A stretch of 64,000 nt of DNA. Origin: CAVWCW01 sp963753615 (GTDB taxonomy: Bacteria > Pseudomonadota > Gammaproteobacteria > Chromatiales > Chromatiaceae). Where the stretch lies: positions 1 through 64,000 of the forward strand of contig CAVWCW010000027.1 of assembly GCA_963753615.1 (NCBI GenBank), read 5' to 3'. Both the position numbers and the translations under genes were made by a program. How positions within the stretch are numbered: position 1 is the stretch's first letter; every line of letters starts with the position of its first letter. Under the pieces are notes generated by a model that worked only from the letters and a program-made list of their open reading frames with translations, was not told the origin of the DNA and searched no databases. This document shows positions 1 to 8,223 of this stretch, one piece after another.

Positions 1-500
1 ACGACGAATATGCGCCGAGGAAAAGGGCCCTGGACGTCATTCCCAGATTGGCCCGGTTCACCCGGCCAGCCCACTGTCGAGGGAGGACTCTATTCATACG
101 AGCGGGCGGTCGTATCCCTTCCTATCGCTCAGGACGAATGGGTGACGCTCGGTCCGCCCTACTCTTCAGAGGCGCCGCGCCAACGGCGGCCGTTCAACAG
201 GCTCACCGTCCCGATCAACGCAAAGAAGATCCCGCTGTACCATCTCCTAAGGCCGCTGGCGAACACCAAGGATTATCAGCGCCAGTACGATGCAGAATAC
301 CCGAATAACCAGGGCCGCTTTTCCAAAACTGCTTTCTCTCATTGCTGAAACCACCCTCCGGGTTGCGGGGACACAACCTTATCTAACCCTAGCAACTATC
401 CTCTGCAACTATCCTGTGGGAAGGGAGGACGCAGCTTTTGCCCGGAGTATGAATAGGGAGGCACCAAGTTCCCCTGGTGGGTATCGGTGAGGGAGGTCCC
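1..500. other. stretch without a convincing gene
   Basis: No reading frame here resembles a protein I recognise. A 112-codon plus-strand frame (10-348) is open, but its translation has no recognisable motif and no ribosome binding site precedes it. Base composition is visibly lower in GC than the rnf operon to the right. It may be the 3' part of a gene cut off by the window edge, or non-coding. Confidence 0.4.
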
Positions 501-945
501 TCAGACGTCCCCCCTCAAAAACCTCTCTTGAAATTCGCCTTCATCCATCCTGAGGTATTTCACCGCCTCGAAGATTTCGATGATTGAGGGGATTCCGGTC
601 CAGGCGAACATCATGTAGAGGACGCCCAAGCCTGGCTTGTCCAAATAGAACTTGTGCGCGCCGATTCCGCCGAGAGCCAGGGCGAGGCCTACCGAAATCG
701 TCTGGCTCTTCCTTTCCCCGTAGTAAACTGGCGCCAGCGGGGTACCGGGATTCGGTCGAACGGAATACCCTGTCGCGTCCGTAACCCCACAATCGGCGCA
801 AAAACCTCTTGCGGCCCATTGATTCCTCTATCGGAGTACCGCAGGTCCGGCAATTCCGGCTGATCCACTCCCCGCAATTGCTGCACTTCTTCGCCGTGGG
901 ACTGATATCGGTCTCACAATAAGGACAAACAGCCGTCTCGGTCAT
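501..945 (-). CDS. zinc-ribbon and TM2-domain membrane protein (frameshifted)
   Basis: The N-terminus carries paired CxxC knuckles (CPYC, CSNC, CRTC), a double zinc ribbon. In the frame continuing from there the protein degenerates. Removing one T from the run at 800-804 restores a third knuckle (FCADCG) and then a TM2 domain with the hallmark GGIGAHKFYLDKPGLG, a hydrophobic stretch (LYMMFAWTGIPSIIEI) and a hydrophilic tail ending in the stop at 501. TM2 proteins have two transmembrane helices joined by a short DRF/DKP-type turn, and their biochemical role is unknown. The zinc ribbon plus TM2 arrangement is common in archaea and some bacteria. The frameshift sits in a homopolymer, so a sequencing error is more likely than a true pseudogene. 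Its neighbour upstream on the same strand is the arginine decarboxylase. Confidence 0.7.
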
Positions 946-1005
946 TCAGACCCCCACAGGGTTCAAGGACCTTAGCCCTCAGGAAACCACCCCGTGAATA
1001 TACTC

Positions 1006-1040
1006 CGAAAAAGAAGAAGAGCCCCCGCCGTGCGGAGGCT
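1006..1040 (-). terminator. rho-independent-type hairpin on the minus strand
   Basis: The sequence AGCCCCCGC-CGT-GCGGAGGCT (1020-1040) can fold into a stem of about eight pairs. Read on the minus strand it is followed by a T-rich tract (TCTTCTTCTTTTTC). It would end minus-strand transcription coming from the arginine decarboxylase side. Confidence 0.45.
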
Positions 1041-1130
1041 TTCAGAAGTACGCCGTCAGGGAATCGAACCCCGCACCCTAAGGATTGACCGGACTCTGGC
1101 TACCGAGTTTCAGTCGGACAATCCGGGCCG
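1041..1130 (-). other. tRNA-like T-arm and hairpin, unresolved
   Basis: On the minus strand, GGGGTTCGATTCCCT looks like a tRNA T-arm, and a possible D-arm (ACTC-GGTAGCCA-GAGT) lies upstream. No matching acceptor strand or anticodon stem can be built, so I do not call a tRNA. A separate stem, GGATTG (1082-1087) with CAATCC (1119-1124), encloses a second short stem. It could be a decayed tRNA or one interrupted by an intron. Confidence 0.25.
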
Positions 1131-1170
1131 AGTCGTGGACCCGGATTTCGAAAACTCGCGGGTTCACGCC

Positions 1171-1733
1171 TCACCCACAAAACACAGCTGCACTCAGAGC
1201 CGTCACCCATGTTCCGTCGTCATGCGCCTCGGAAACGGCCGTGTGGTTCTGTGATGTCACTACGAGACCCGACATATGCCATTGTTCTCGACGTGCGTCC
1301 CAAGCCTCCCCCGGATCGAAAGGAAATCCAAGGACCGTAGCGAGCATGGAGGCCGCCAGATCCTCAGGCGTAGTCGCCGGCGACCTTCTCACTCTGACCG
1401 AATGCGTGGTGCTCGGAAATGTACCCGTACTTGGCGCTGTCAGCCTGGGACTGCAAGACCGATGGAAGCAGCCACCCTCCGACCTGGTTCGTTCGTCGCA
1501 GCTTCGCTGAGAACACAGAAGACCACCTGGCCCGGCGTAAGCAGCTCGCTTCCCTCTTCCTGATCAACGATCTCGCAGTGAGGAGGAAAGATGGAAGACA
1601 CTCGGACCAGGTTGTACCTCGCGATGCGCGCAGCCCTGAGAGCCATCTCAAAGCTGGTAAGCTTTTCACGGTGGACCCCGGTGCCCTTCGTGAAGAACAT
1701 CTTTCGAGGGACGAATTGGCTTCCCTGAAGCAT
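1171..1733 (-). CDS. pdaD: pyruvoyl-dependent arginine decarboxylase (two frameshifts)
   Basis: Arginine is decarboxylated to agmatine, the first step of polyamine synthesis in organisms using this small self-cleaving enzyme. The N-terminal piece contains VPRKMFFTKGTGVHREKLTSF and the self-processing region NLVRVSSIFPP, where the second Ser of the VSS triplet becomes the pyruvoyl group. SEAATNEPGR and VAASIGLAVP follow. The reading frame breaks near 1445 (one extra base), resumes with AKYGYISEHHAFG and VAGDYA, breaks again near 1367 (one extra T) and finishes with EDLAASMLATVLGFPFDP and a final AAVF. With both bases removed the protein is about 186 residues, normal for the family. PdaD is typical of euryarchaea and chlamydiae and is scattered in bacteria. 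Its start lies only ~50 bp from the truncated rnfC, on the opposite strand. Confidence 0.85.
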
Positions 1734-1783
1734 GGTCCAGGCACCTCAGTGGGATGGTATCGGTCTCAGGAAACCGGAAGTGA

Positions 1784-3118
1784 GTGAGGCGTGGTGGAAA
1801 AAATCAGGCACCTCAAGACCGACGACTCCCTCAGCTCAACCGAGAACCGGCGGAGCTGCGCGAGCGCATCCGCTGGGCCGGCATCGTCGGCCTGGGGGGC
1901 GCCGCCTTTCCCACCGGGGTCAAGGCCAATCCGGGGGCGGATCGGCCGATCAACACCCTGATTCTCAACGGCGCCGAGTGCGAGCCCTACATAAGCTGCG
2001 ACGACCTGCTGATGCGCGAACGCGCCGGGCGGGTGATCGCCGGTGCGCGCATCCTCAAGTACCTGCTGCAGGCCAAGACCTGCCTGATCGGCATCGAGGA
2101 CAACAAGCCCGAGGCCATCGCCGCCATGGGCGAGGCCTTGGCCCAAGGCCACCTGCCGGACAGCGAACTGGTGGTGATACCCACCCGCTATCCGAGCGGC
2201 GGCGAGAAGCAGCTGATCCGCATCCTCACCGGCAAGGAGGTGCCCAGCAACGGCCTGCCGGCGGAGATGGGCATCGTATGCCAGAACGTGGCCACTGCGG
2301 CGGCGGTAGCGGACGCGGTGCTGGACGGCCGGCCGCTGATCTCGCGCCTGGTCACCGTCACCGGCGACGGGGTGGCCCACCCGCGCAACCTGGAGGTGCC
2401 CATCGGCACCCCGGCGTCGCACCTGATCGAACATTGCGGCGGCTACACCCCCTCGGTGGCGCGCCTGATCCTCGGCGGGCCGATGATGGGGTTTGCCCTG
2501 AGCAGCGACGCGGTACCCGTGACCAAGGGCGCCAACTGCCTGCTGGCGGCCACGCCCGCCGTGGCCCCGGATCCCGGGCCCGCCAGCCCCTGTATCCGCT
2601 GCGGGGAGTGCGCCCGGGTATGCCCTGCCAACCTGCTGCCCCAACAATTGTACTGGAACACCCGGTCCAAGGACCTGGACAAGGTGCAGGACTACCACCT
2701 GTTCGACTGCATCGAATGCGGCTGCTGTGCCCAGGTCTGCCCGTCCCGCATCCCGCTGGTTCAGTATTACCGCTTCGCCAAGACCGAGATCTGGGCGCGC
2801 GAGCAGGAAAAACAAAAGGCGGACCTGGCGCGGCGCCGCCACGAGGCACGCCAGGCCAGGCTGGAAAGACTGGAAGCCGAGCGCAAGGCGCGCCTGCGTA
2901 AGCGCAAAGAGGATCTTCAGAAAAAGACCGGGGCCGGGGCCGAGCCCAAGACCGACCCCAAGAAGGCCGCTATCGCCGCCGCCCTCAAGCGGGCAGCGGC
3001 CAAAAAGGCGGCGGCCGAAGTACAACCCAAGAACATGGACAACCTGACCCCGGAGCAGCGCGCCAAGATCGAGCAGGTCGAGGCGCGCCGGGCGGCGCAA
3101 TCACGAAGAGCGGAATAG
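1784..3118 (+). CDS. rnfC: Rnf electron transport complex subunit C, N-terminally truncated
   Basis: RnfC is the NADH-binding, iron-sulfur subunit of the membrane-bound Rnf complex, which couples ferredoxin:NAD oxidoreduction to ion transport. Visible here are the Rossmann-type segment WAGIVGLGGAAFPTGVK, the NGAECEPYI nucleotide/FMN-type motif, and two ferredoxin clusters, CIRCGECARVCPANLLP and CIECGCCAQVCPSRIPL. A charged Ala/Lys/Arg-rich tail runs from about residue 335 to the end, as in gammaproteobacterial RnfC. Full proteins begin with a barrel-sandwich domain of about 120 residues (normally opening with a GG[IV]HPP-type motif) before the ELRERIRWAGIVG segment. Here only about 25 unrelated residues precede it, and an in-frame stop lies directly upstream at 1781. 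The GTG at 1784 is therefore a default start, not the real one. rnfA and rnfB, which normally precede rnfC, are absent. Confidence 0.9.
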   Translation: MRRGGKNQAPQDRRLPQLNREPAELRERIRWAGIVGLGGAAFPTGVKANPGADRPINTLILNGAECEPYISCDDLLMRERAGRVIAGARILKYLLQAKTCLIGIEDNKPEAIAAMGEALAQGHLPDSELVVIPTRYPSGGEKQLIRILTGKEVPSNGLPAEMGIVCQNVATAAAVADAVLDGRPLISRLVTVTGDGVAHPRNLEVPIGTPASHLIEHCGGYTPSVARLILGGPMMGFALSSDAVPVTKGANCLLAATPAVAPDPGPASPCIRCGECARVCPANLLPQQLYWNTRSKDLDKVQDYHLFDCIECGCCAQVCPSRIPLVQYYRFAKTEIWAREQEKQKADLARRRHEARQARLERLEAERKARLRKRKEDLQKKTGAGAEPKTDPKKAAIAAALKRAAAKKAAAEVQPKNMDNLTPEQRAKIEQVEARRAAQSRRAE

Positions 3119-3121
3119 CCA

Positions 3122-4162
3122 ATGCAGTTCGCCACCGCCAGCTCACCCCACGCCCCACTGTCCAACAACGTGCAGAAGGTGATGCTGCAGGTGCTGTTGG
3201 CCCTGGTGCCGGGAGCCTTTGCCATGGGGTTCTACTTCGGCATCGGGGTGTGGATCAACATCTGGATCGCTTGCGTCGCCGCCGTCGGCTTCGAGGCGCT
3301 GATGCTGCGCCTGCGCGGGCGCTCCCTGGCTCCGCTGGGAGATCTGAGCGCCCTGGTCACCGCCGTGTTGCTGGGCCTGTCGGTGCCGCCCCTGCTGCCC
3401 TGGTGGCTGACCGTGCTCGGCGTCGGCTTCGCCATCGTGGTGGCCAAGCACCTGTACGGCGGCATCGGCTACAACCCCTTCAACCCGGCGATGGCCGGCT
3501 ATGCCTTGCTGCTGATCTCCTACCCGCGGGAGATGACCAGCTGGCTGCCGCCGGAAATGCTGAATATGAATCCCCTGGGTCTGACCGACACCCTGGGAGC
3601 CATCTTCACCGGCTCGCTGCCGGCGGGCCTCGGCTGGGATGCGGTCACAATGGCCACCCCGCTCGACGCCATGCGCACGGGGCTGGACATGGGCCAGATG
3701 ATCAGCGAGATCAGGCAAAGCGTGCTTTGGGGCGATTTCGGGGGCCGCGGCTGGGAGTGGGCGGCTAACTGGTATTGCATCGGCGGGATCTGGTTGATCT
3801 ACCGCCGGGTAATCAGCTGGCACATCCCTCTGGCCATGCTCGGCAGCCTGCTGGCAATCGCCATGGTGTTTTATCTGCTCGATCCGGAGAACCACCCCTT
3901 CGGCCTGTTCCACCTGTTCAGCGGCGGCGCCATGTTGGGGGCGTTCTTCATCGCCACCGACCCGGTGAGCGCCGCCACAACCACCAAGGGCAAGCTGATC
4001 TACGGCGCCTGCATCGGGGCGCTGGTGTTCGTCATCCGCACCTGGGGCGGCTACCCGGACGCGGTGGCCTTTGCCGTGCTCCTGATGAACATGGCCGCCC
4101 CCACCATCGACTACTACACCCAGCCAAGGGTCTTCGGCCAACGGGAGTCGGCCGATGACTAG
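3122..4162 (+). CDS. rnfD: Rnf electron transport complex subunit D
   Basis: Polytopic inner-membrane subunit of 346 residues with about nine hydrophobic segments, homologous to NqrB. It carries a covalently bound FMN. The Thr in the DAVTMATPLDAM segment (about residue 180) matches the flavinylation site of the family. Conserved GGIGYNPFNPAMAGYA and FFIATDPVSAATT are present. It begins three bases after rnfC stops and overlaps rnfG by eight bases, so the rnfCDGE genes form a tightly coupled operon. Nothing appears broken. Confidence 0.95.
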   Translation: MQFATASSPHAPLSNNVQKVMLQVLLALVPGAFAMGFYFGIGVWINIWIACVAAVGFEALMLRLRGRSLAPLGDLSALVTAVLLGLSVPPLLPWWLTVLGVGFAIVVAKHLYGGIGYNPFNPAMAGYALLLISYPREMTSWLPPEMLNMNPLGLTDTLGAIFTGSLPAGLGWDAVTMATPLDAMRTGLDMGQMISEIRQSVLWGDFGGRGWEWAANWYCIGGIWLIYRRVISWHIPLAMLGSLLAIAMVFYLLDPENHPFGLFHLFSGGAMLGAFFIATDPVSAATTTKGKLIYGACIGALVFVIRTWGGYPDAVAFAVLLMNMAAPTIDYYTQPRVFGQRESADD

Positions 4163-4787
4163 GTACCCGACCCTGATTGCCGCCCTGCTGCTGACCCTGT
4201 TCGGAGTGCTCGGAACCAGCCTGGTGGCCGTTACCCACGAGCAGACCAAGGAGCGCATCCTCGCCAACGAGCGCCAGGCGCTGTTGCGCAGTCTGCAGGC
4301 CCTGGTGCCGGCGGCGCAAGTGGACAACAACATGACCGACGACAGCATCCTGGTGCACGACCCGGAACTGCTGGGCAGCCCGGAAACCCGGGTCTACCGT
4401 GGCCGCAAGGACGGGGAACCGGTTGCGGCGGTATTTACAACCGTCGCCCCCAACGGCTACTCGGGCCCGATCCGCCTGCTGGTGGGGATACACCGCGACG
4501 GCACCCTGGCCGGCGTGCGGGTGGTGGCCCACAAGGAAACCCCGGGGCTCGGGGACAAGATAGACGAGCGCAAGTCGGACTGGGTGCTCGCCTTCACCGG
4601 GCTGTCCCTGGGCGAGCCACCGCCGGAGCGCTGGAAGGTGCGGCGCGACGGCGGCGACTTCGACCAGTTTACCGGCGCCACCATCACCCCCCGAGCGGTG
4701 GTCAAGGCGGTGCGTCGCACCCTCGAATATGCCCAGCGCGAGGGCGCCGAGCTCTACGCACCAGCCCCGGCAACAGACGGAGCCTAA
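4155..4787 (+). CDS. rnfG: Rnf electron transport complex subunit G
   Basis: Membrane-anchored periplasmic flavoprotein subunit of 210 residues. It has one N-terminal transmembrane helix (about residues 5-27, LIAALLLTLFGVLGTSLVAV) followed by the FMN-binding domain. The covalent FMN site is the Thr of FTGATITPRAVVKAV (about residue 175), the SGAT-type motif shared with NqrC. HKETPGLGDKI is also conserved. It is translationally coupled to rnfD by overlap and followed after two bases by rnfE. Confidence 0.95.
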   Translation: MTRYPTLIAALLLTLFGVLGTSLVAVTHEQTKERILANERQALLRSLQALVPAAQVDNNMTDDSILVHDPELLGSPETRVYRGRKDGEPVAAVFTTVAPNGYSGPIRLLVGIHRDGTLAGVRVVAHKETPGLGDKIDERKSDWVLAFTGLSLGEPPPERWKVRRDGGDFDQFTGATITPRAVVKAVRRTLEYAQREGAELYAPAPATDGA

Positions 4788-4789
4788 TC

Positions 4790-5482
4790 ATGAGCGAATA
4801 CCGCAAACTGATCCGTGACGGGCTCTGGGACAACAACCAGGCGCTGGTGGCCTTGCTCGGGCTCTGCCCGCTGCTGGCGGTGACCAGCACCGCCGTCAAC
4901 GGCCTGGGGCTGGGCATCGCCACCACCCTGGTGCTGACCCTGTCCAATGTCACCGTGTCCCTGATCCGCAATCTGGTGCGCCCTGAGATCCGGCTGCCGG
5001 TGTTCGTTCTGGTGATCGCCTCGTTCGTCACCGCAGTCGAACTGACCATGAACGCCTGGTTCCACGAACTCTACAACGTGCTGGGTATCTTCATCCCGCT
5101 GATCGTCACCAACTGCGCCATTATCGGCCGCGCCGAGGCCTTCGGCTCCCGCAACCCGCCGTTGCCGGCGCTGCTCGACGGGCTCAGCATGGGCCTGGGC
5201 TTCACCTCGGCCCTGGTCGTACTGGGCGGGCTGCGGGAGTTGGTGGGACAAGGCACCCTGTTTTCCCAGGCCCACCTGATGTTCGGCGAGGGCGCCCGCG
5301 ACCTCACCCTGAGCCTCGGCGATGCCTATCCCGGGCTGCTGATGGCGATCCTCCCGCCCGGGGCCTTTATCGGCCTGGGGCTGATGATCGCGCTGAAGAA
5401 CGTCATCGACGCCCGCCGCAAGCGAGCTGAGGCGGCCAAGGCCGTCGCCGAGCCGGCCACAGCGGAGCCCAAAGCGGCTTGA
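4790..5482 (+). CDS. rnfE: Rnf electron transport complex subunit E
   Basis: Integral membrane subunit of 230 residues with six hydrophobic segments, homologous to NqrD and paired with RnfA in the ion-translocating core. Family-typical segments are NNQALVALLGLCPLLAVT near the N-terminus, TNCAIIGRAEAFGSRN, and VLGGLRELVGQGT. The C-terminal 30 residues are Ala/Lys/Glu-rich. It is the last rnf gene in the run. An inverted-repeat element follows, then nth, the usual last gene of gammaproteobacterial rnf clusters. Confidence 0.95.
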   Translation: MSEYRKLIRDGLWDNNQALVALLGLCPLLAVTSTAVNGLGLGIATTLVLTLSNVTVSLIRNLVRPEIRLPVFVLVIASFVTAVELTMNAWFHELYNVLGIFIPLIVTNCAIIGRAEAFGSRNPPLPALLDGLSMGLGFTSALVVLGGLRELVGQGTLFSQAHLMFGEGARDLTLSLGDAYPGLLMAILPPGAFIGLGLMIALKNVIDARRKRAEAAKAVAEPATAEPKAA

Positions 5483-5618
5483 ACCTAGATTCCTCAGTTG
5501 ATCGCTCCTTTCTGATGGTAACTCGTTGAAATGAAGTTAATTGGTTTTAAGCCAGGCCTTCACTCTCTGGGTGAATCACGCTACACGATGCATTGCATCC
5601 AACTGAGGATTCTAGGTT
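5482..5618. repeat. 137-bp intergenic element with 19-bp terminal inverted repeats
   Basis: The left end AACCTAGATTCCTCAGTTG (5482-5500) and right end CAACTGAGGATTCTAGGTT (5600-5618) are inverted copies with one mismatch. About 100 bp lies between, with no reading frame. The left-end layout (AACCTAGA, five bases, CAGTTGAyCGCTCC) recurs at 32575 after an unrelated gene, so this is a dispersed family rather than an ordinary terminator. It may be a REP/MITE-like element or a long hairpin in the rnfE-nth transcript. Confidence 0.7.
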
Positions 5619-5627
5619 GAAGACGGG

Positions 5628-6263
5628 ATGAACCGGGCCATACGCCAGGAGATCTTCGAGAGATTGCGGGCGGAGAACCCCGAGCCCACCACCGAGCTGA
5701 ACTACGCCACCCCGTTCGAGTTGCTGGTGGCGGTAGTGCTCTCGGCCCAGGCCACCGACAAGGGGGTGAACAAGGCCACCGCCCGGCTGTTCCCCATGGC
5801 CAACACCCCGGCGGCGATGCTCGAACTGGGGGAGGAAGGTCTGCGAGAACAGATCAAGACCATCGGCCTGTTCAACAGCAAGGCCAAGAACCTGATCAAG
5901 ACCTGCCGCTTGCTGCTGGAACGCTACGGCGGCGACGTGCCATGCTCTCGCGAGGCCCTGGAGGCACTGCCTGGAGTCGGGCGCAAGACCGCCAATGTGG
6001 TGCTCAATACCGCCTTCGGCGAGCCCACCATCGCGGTCGATACCCATATCTTCCGGGTCACCAACCGCACCCGCATCGCCCGCGGCAAGAACGTGGACGA
6101 GGTCGAGCAACGGCTGCTGCGGCTGGTGCCCCGGGAGTTCCGCCAGGACGCCCACCATTGGTTGATCCTGCACGGGCGCTATACCTGCATCGCCCGGCGC
6201 CCGCGCTGCGGCGCCTGCCTGATCGAAGATCTGTGCGAATACCGGGACAAGAACCTTGATTGA
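5628..6263 (+). CDS. nth: endonuclease III (DNA glycosylase/AP lyase)
   Basis: Base-excision repair enzyme of 211 residues that removes oxidised pyrimidines and cleaves the abasic site. The helix-hairpin-helix motif LPGVGRKTANVVLNTAFG (about residues 112-130) includes the catalytic Lys, and VDTHIFRVTNR carries the catalytic Asp. The [4Fe-4S] cluster ligands are C-x6-C-x2-C-x5-C (CIARRPRCGACLIEDLC) near the C-terminus. Length and motifs match Escherichia coli Nth. Position after rnfE is the conserved gammaproteobacterial arrangement. The stop is overlapped by the frame of the next gene. Confidence 0.96.
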   Translation: MNRAIRQEIFERLRAENPEPTTELNYATPFELLVAVVLSAQATDKGVNKATARLFPMANTPAAMLELGEEGLREQIKTIGLFNSKAKNLIKTCRLLLERYGGDVPCSREALEALPGVGRKTANVVLNTAFGEPTIAVDTHIFRVTNRTRIARGKNVDEVEQRLLRLVPREFRQDAHHWLILHGRYTCIARRPRCGACLIEDLCEYRDKNLD

Positions 6264-6283
6264 ACGTCGCCCAGGGCCCCGCC

Positions 6284-6733
6284 GTGTACGGAACTGACCG
6301 CAGCGCCATGCGGAGGATCTATACAGAGGCGTGGCGCAAACACCGAGCGCGCATGCCGCTGCAGCCGCTGGAACAGCTGATCGCCGAGGTAGTGACCCAG
6401 CATCCGGAATACCACCCCTTGCTGGAGGCCCCGGAAGCGGTGCTTGAGCGGGACTTCAGCCCCGAGTCTGGTGGTGGAAACCCGTTTCTGCACCTGGCCA
6501 TGCACCTGACGCTGCGCGAGCAACTGACCACCGACCGCCCCCCGGGCATTGCCGACCTGCATCACCAGCTGTGCCTCCGCGCCGGCAATGCCCATGCGGC
6601 CGAACACGAGCTGATGGAATGTCTGGCGGAGATGATCTGGGAATCCCAGCGCGCCCAACAGCCGCTCGACCAGCACGCCTACCTGGCGTGTGCGCGCACG
6701 CGCTTGCAAAAACTCTCCCCCGCCCCGAAATAA
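6284..6733 (+). CDS. DUF1841 family protein
   Basis: A protein of about 149 residues of unknown function, found in many proteobacteria. The GTG at 6284 is chosen because the resulting start, VYGTDRSAMRRIYTEAWRKH, aligns with the usual DUF1841 start. A TTG at 6260 would overlap nth and adds eight atypical residues. Recognisable blocks are PLEQLIAEVVTQHPEYHPLLE, NPFLHLAMHLTLREQ and HELMECLAEMIWE. It is probably cytoplasmic, since no membrane segment or signal peptide is seen. It follows nth closely and is likely co-transcribed. Confidence 0.85.
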   Translation: MYGTDRSAMRRIYTEAWRKHRARMPLQPLEQLIAEVVTQHPEYHPLLEAPEAVLERDFSPESGGGNPFLHLAMHLTLREQLTTDRPPGIADLHHQLCLRAGNAHAAEHELMECLAEMIWESQRAQQPLDQHAYLACARTRLQKLSPAPK

Positions 6734-6923
6734 ACTCGGGTAGCGCCCGGTCTCTGATCACGAAGCCGCCGGAAACGGACCGGAAATTCCCGACCGTTTT
6801 GGTTGGTACTTTCTTCCCTACTGTGCTAAATATGCGCCCAAGGGAAGGGCGGAAACCCAGTTTCCGGACAATATGACCCGAAGCGAATCACACTGAACCA
6901 CTAATTACCTAGGAGAACTCACG

Positions 6924-7341
6924 ATGAGCAAGAAAGAGATGAACAAGCCCCTAGCCGCCGCCATCGGCGCCGCCCTGGCGGGCACCCTGAGCGCCGGCAG
7001 CGTATTGGCCGCCGAGAACCCGTTCGGCCTGCAGCCCCTGGACAGCGGCTACATGCAGCTCGCATCCTCCCACATGGAAGGCAAGTGCGGCGGCGAGAAG
7101 TCTGATTCCGAAGGCAAGTGCGGCGGAGAAAAGTCCGAGGCCGAAGGCAAGTGCGGCGGCGAAAAGTCCGAGGCCGAAGGCAAGTGCGGCGGCGAAAAGT
7201 CCGAGCTCCGAAGGCAAGTGCGGCGAGGGCAAGTGCGGCGAGGGCATGAGCGATAAGTCTGCCGCCGAAGGCAAGTGCGGCGGCGAAAAGTCCGAGTCCG
7301 AGGGTAAGTGCGGCGAGGGCAAGTGCGGCGGCGGCAAGTAA
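6924..7341 (+). CDS. hvfA: HvfA-type RiPP precursor with nine EGKCG motifs (one frameshift)
   Basis: The first ~29 residues (lysines, then PLAAAIGAALAGTLSAGSVLAA) form a Sec signal peptide. A short linker is followed by a low-complexity core of EGKCGGEKSxx repeats. In HvfA-family precursors the EGKCG motif is the site where an MNIO enzyme converts Cys and the preceding residue into a copper-binding oxazolone/thioamide pair. Four motifs precede a frameshift at about 7206, where one extra base turns GAGTCC into GAGCTCC. Dropping it gives five more motifs, including two EGKCGEGKCG pairs, and the stop at 7339-7341. Nine in total is a long core. AGGAG lies eight bases before the ATG. The MNIO, partner and DoxX genes follow in order, so this is the first gene of the operon. 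Confidence 0.88.
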
Positions 7342-7362
7342 GCCTCCCCGGGTAACCGAGCC

Positions 7363-8223
7363 ATGAGCACACCGCACGACTACCCGGTGCATGGCGCGGG
7401 CCTCGGCCTGCGGCGGGCCTTTATAGGCCCGCTGGCCGAGGGCCCACCCCAGCCGGTCGACTTCTACGAGGTGGCCCCGGAAAACTGGATGGGTATCGGT
7501 GGCCGCTATGGCCGCCTGTTCCGCCAACTGACCGAGCGCCACCCTTTTGTCTGCCATGGGCTGTCTCTGTCCATCGGTAGCCCGTCCCCTCTGGACGAGA
7601 CCTTTCTCAGGGACCTCAAGCGCTTTCTGGACCAACACCGGATACGCGCCTACAGTGAGCACCTTAGTTTCTGCAGCGACGACGGCCACCTCTATGACCT
7701 GATGCCGATCCCCTTTACCGAGGAGGCTGTGCACTACGTTTCGGCGCGCATCCGCCGGGTACAGGAGATCCTGGAGCGGCCAGTCGCCATGGAGAATATC
7801 TCCTACTACGCCGCCCCCGGCCAAGCGTTGAGCGAGATCGAATTCCTCAATGCGGTGTTGGACGAGGCCGACTGTAGGTTGCTGTTGGACGTCAACAATA
7901 TCTACGTCAACAGCATCAATCACGGCTACGACCCGCTGGAGTTCCTGCTGGCCCTGCCGGGAGAGCGCATCAGTTACTGCCACATCGCCGGCCACTTCGA
8001 AGAGGCAGCGGACCTGCGGGTGGACACCCACGGCGCCGACGTGATCGACCCGGTATGGGCCCTGCTGGAGCAGGCCTATGAAGCCTTCGGAACCTTCCCC
8101 ACCCTGCTCGAGCGCGACTTCAATATCCCGCCGCTCGCGGAGCTGGTACAGGAGGTTCGAACCATCGACCAGTTGCAGCGCAAATGGAGCCGAAGCGAAG
8201 ATGTCCGCAGCGCCCGATCGTGA
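7363..8223 (+). CDS. hvfB: MNIO family (DUF692) multinuclear iron peptide-modifying oxidase
   Basis: A 286-residue TIM-barrel enzyme of the MbnB/HvfB family, multinuclear non-haem iron-dependent oxidases that rewrite cysteine residues in peptide precursors. Likely metal ligands are visible in family order: E40 (VAPENWMG), H65 (CHGLSLS), E99/H100 (SEHLSF), E144 (MENISYY), D176 and Asn178/179 (DVNNIYVNS), H207/H211 (CHIAGHF), D221/H223 (DTHG) and E250 (LLERDFNIP). Start, length and all motifs are intact. It lies 21 bp after the corrected end of the precursor and its last 23 bases overlap the partner gene. The expected substrate is the EGKCG peptide upstream. Confidence 0.93.
   Translation: MSTPHDYPVHGAGLGLRRAFIGPLAEGPPQPVDFYEVAPENWMGIGGRYGRLFRQLTERHPFVCHGLSLSIGSPSPLDETFLRDLKRFLDQHRIRAYSEHLSFCSDDGHLYDLMPIPFTEEAVHYVSARIRRVQEILERPVAMENISYYAAPGQALSEIEFLNAVLDEADCRLLLDVNNIYVNSINHGYDPLEFLLALPGERISYCHIAGHFEEAADLRVDTHGADVIDPVWALLEQAYEAFGTFPTLLERDFNIPPLAELVQEVRTIDQLQRKWSRSEDVRSARS

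Noticed and set aside
1041..1130. Minus-strand tRNA gene, possibly with an archaeal-type intron
   Set aside because: A T-arm-like segment exists, but no acceptor stem, anticodon stem or bulge-helix-bulge could be built.
7049..7372. Antisense repetitive ORFs opposite hvfA
   Set aside because: Their Pro/His-Leu repeats merely mirror the EGKCG-coding repeats.
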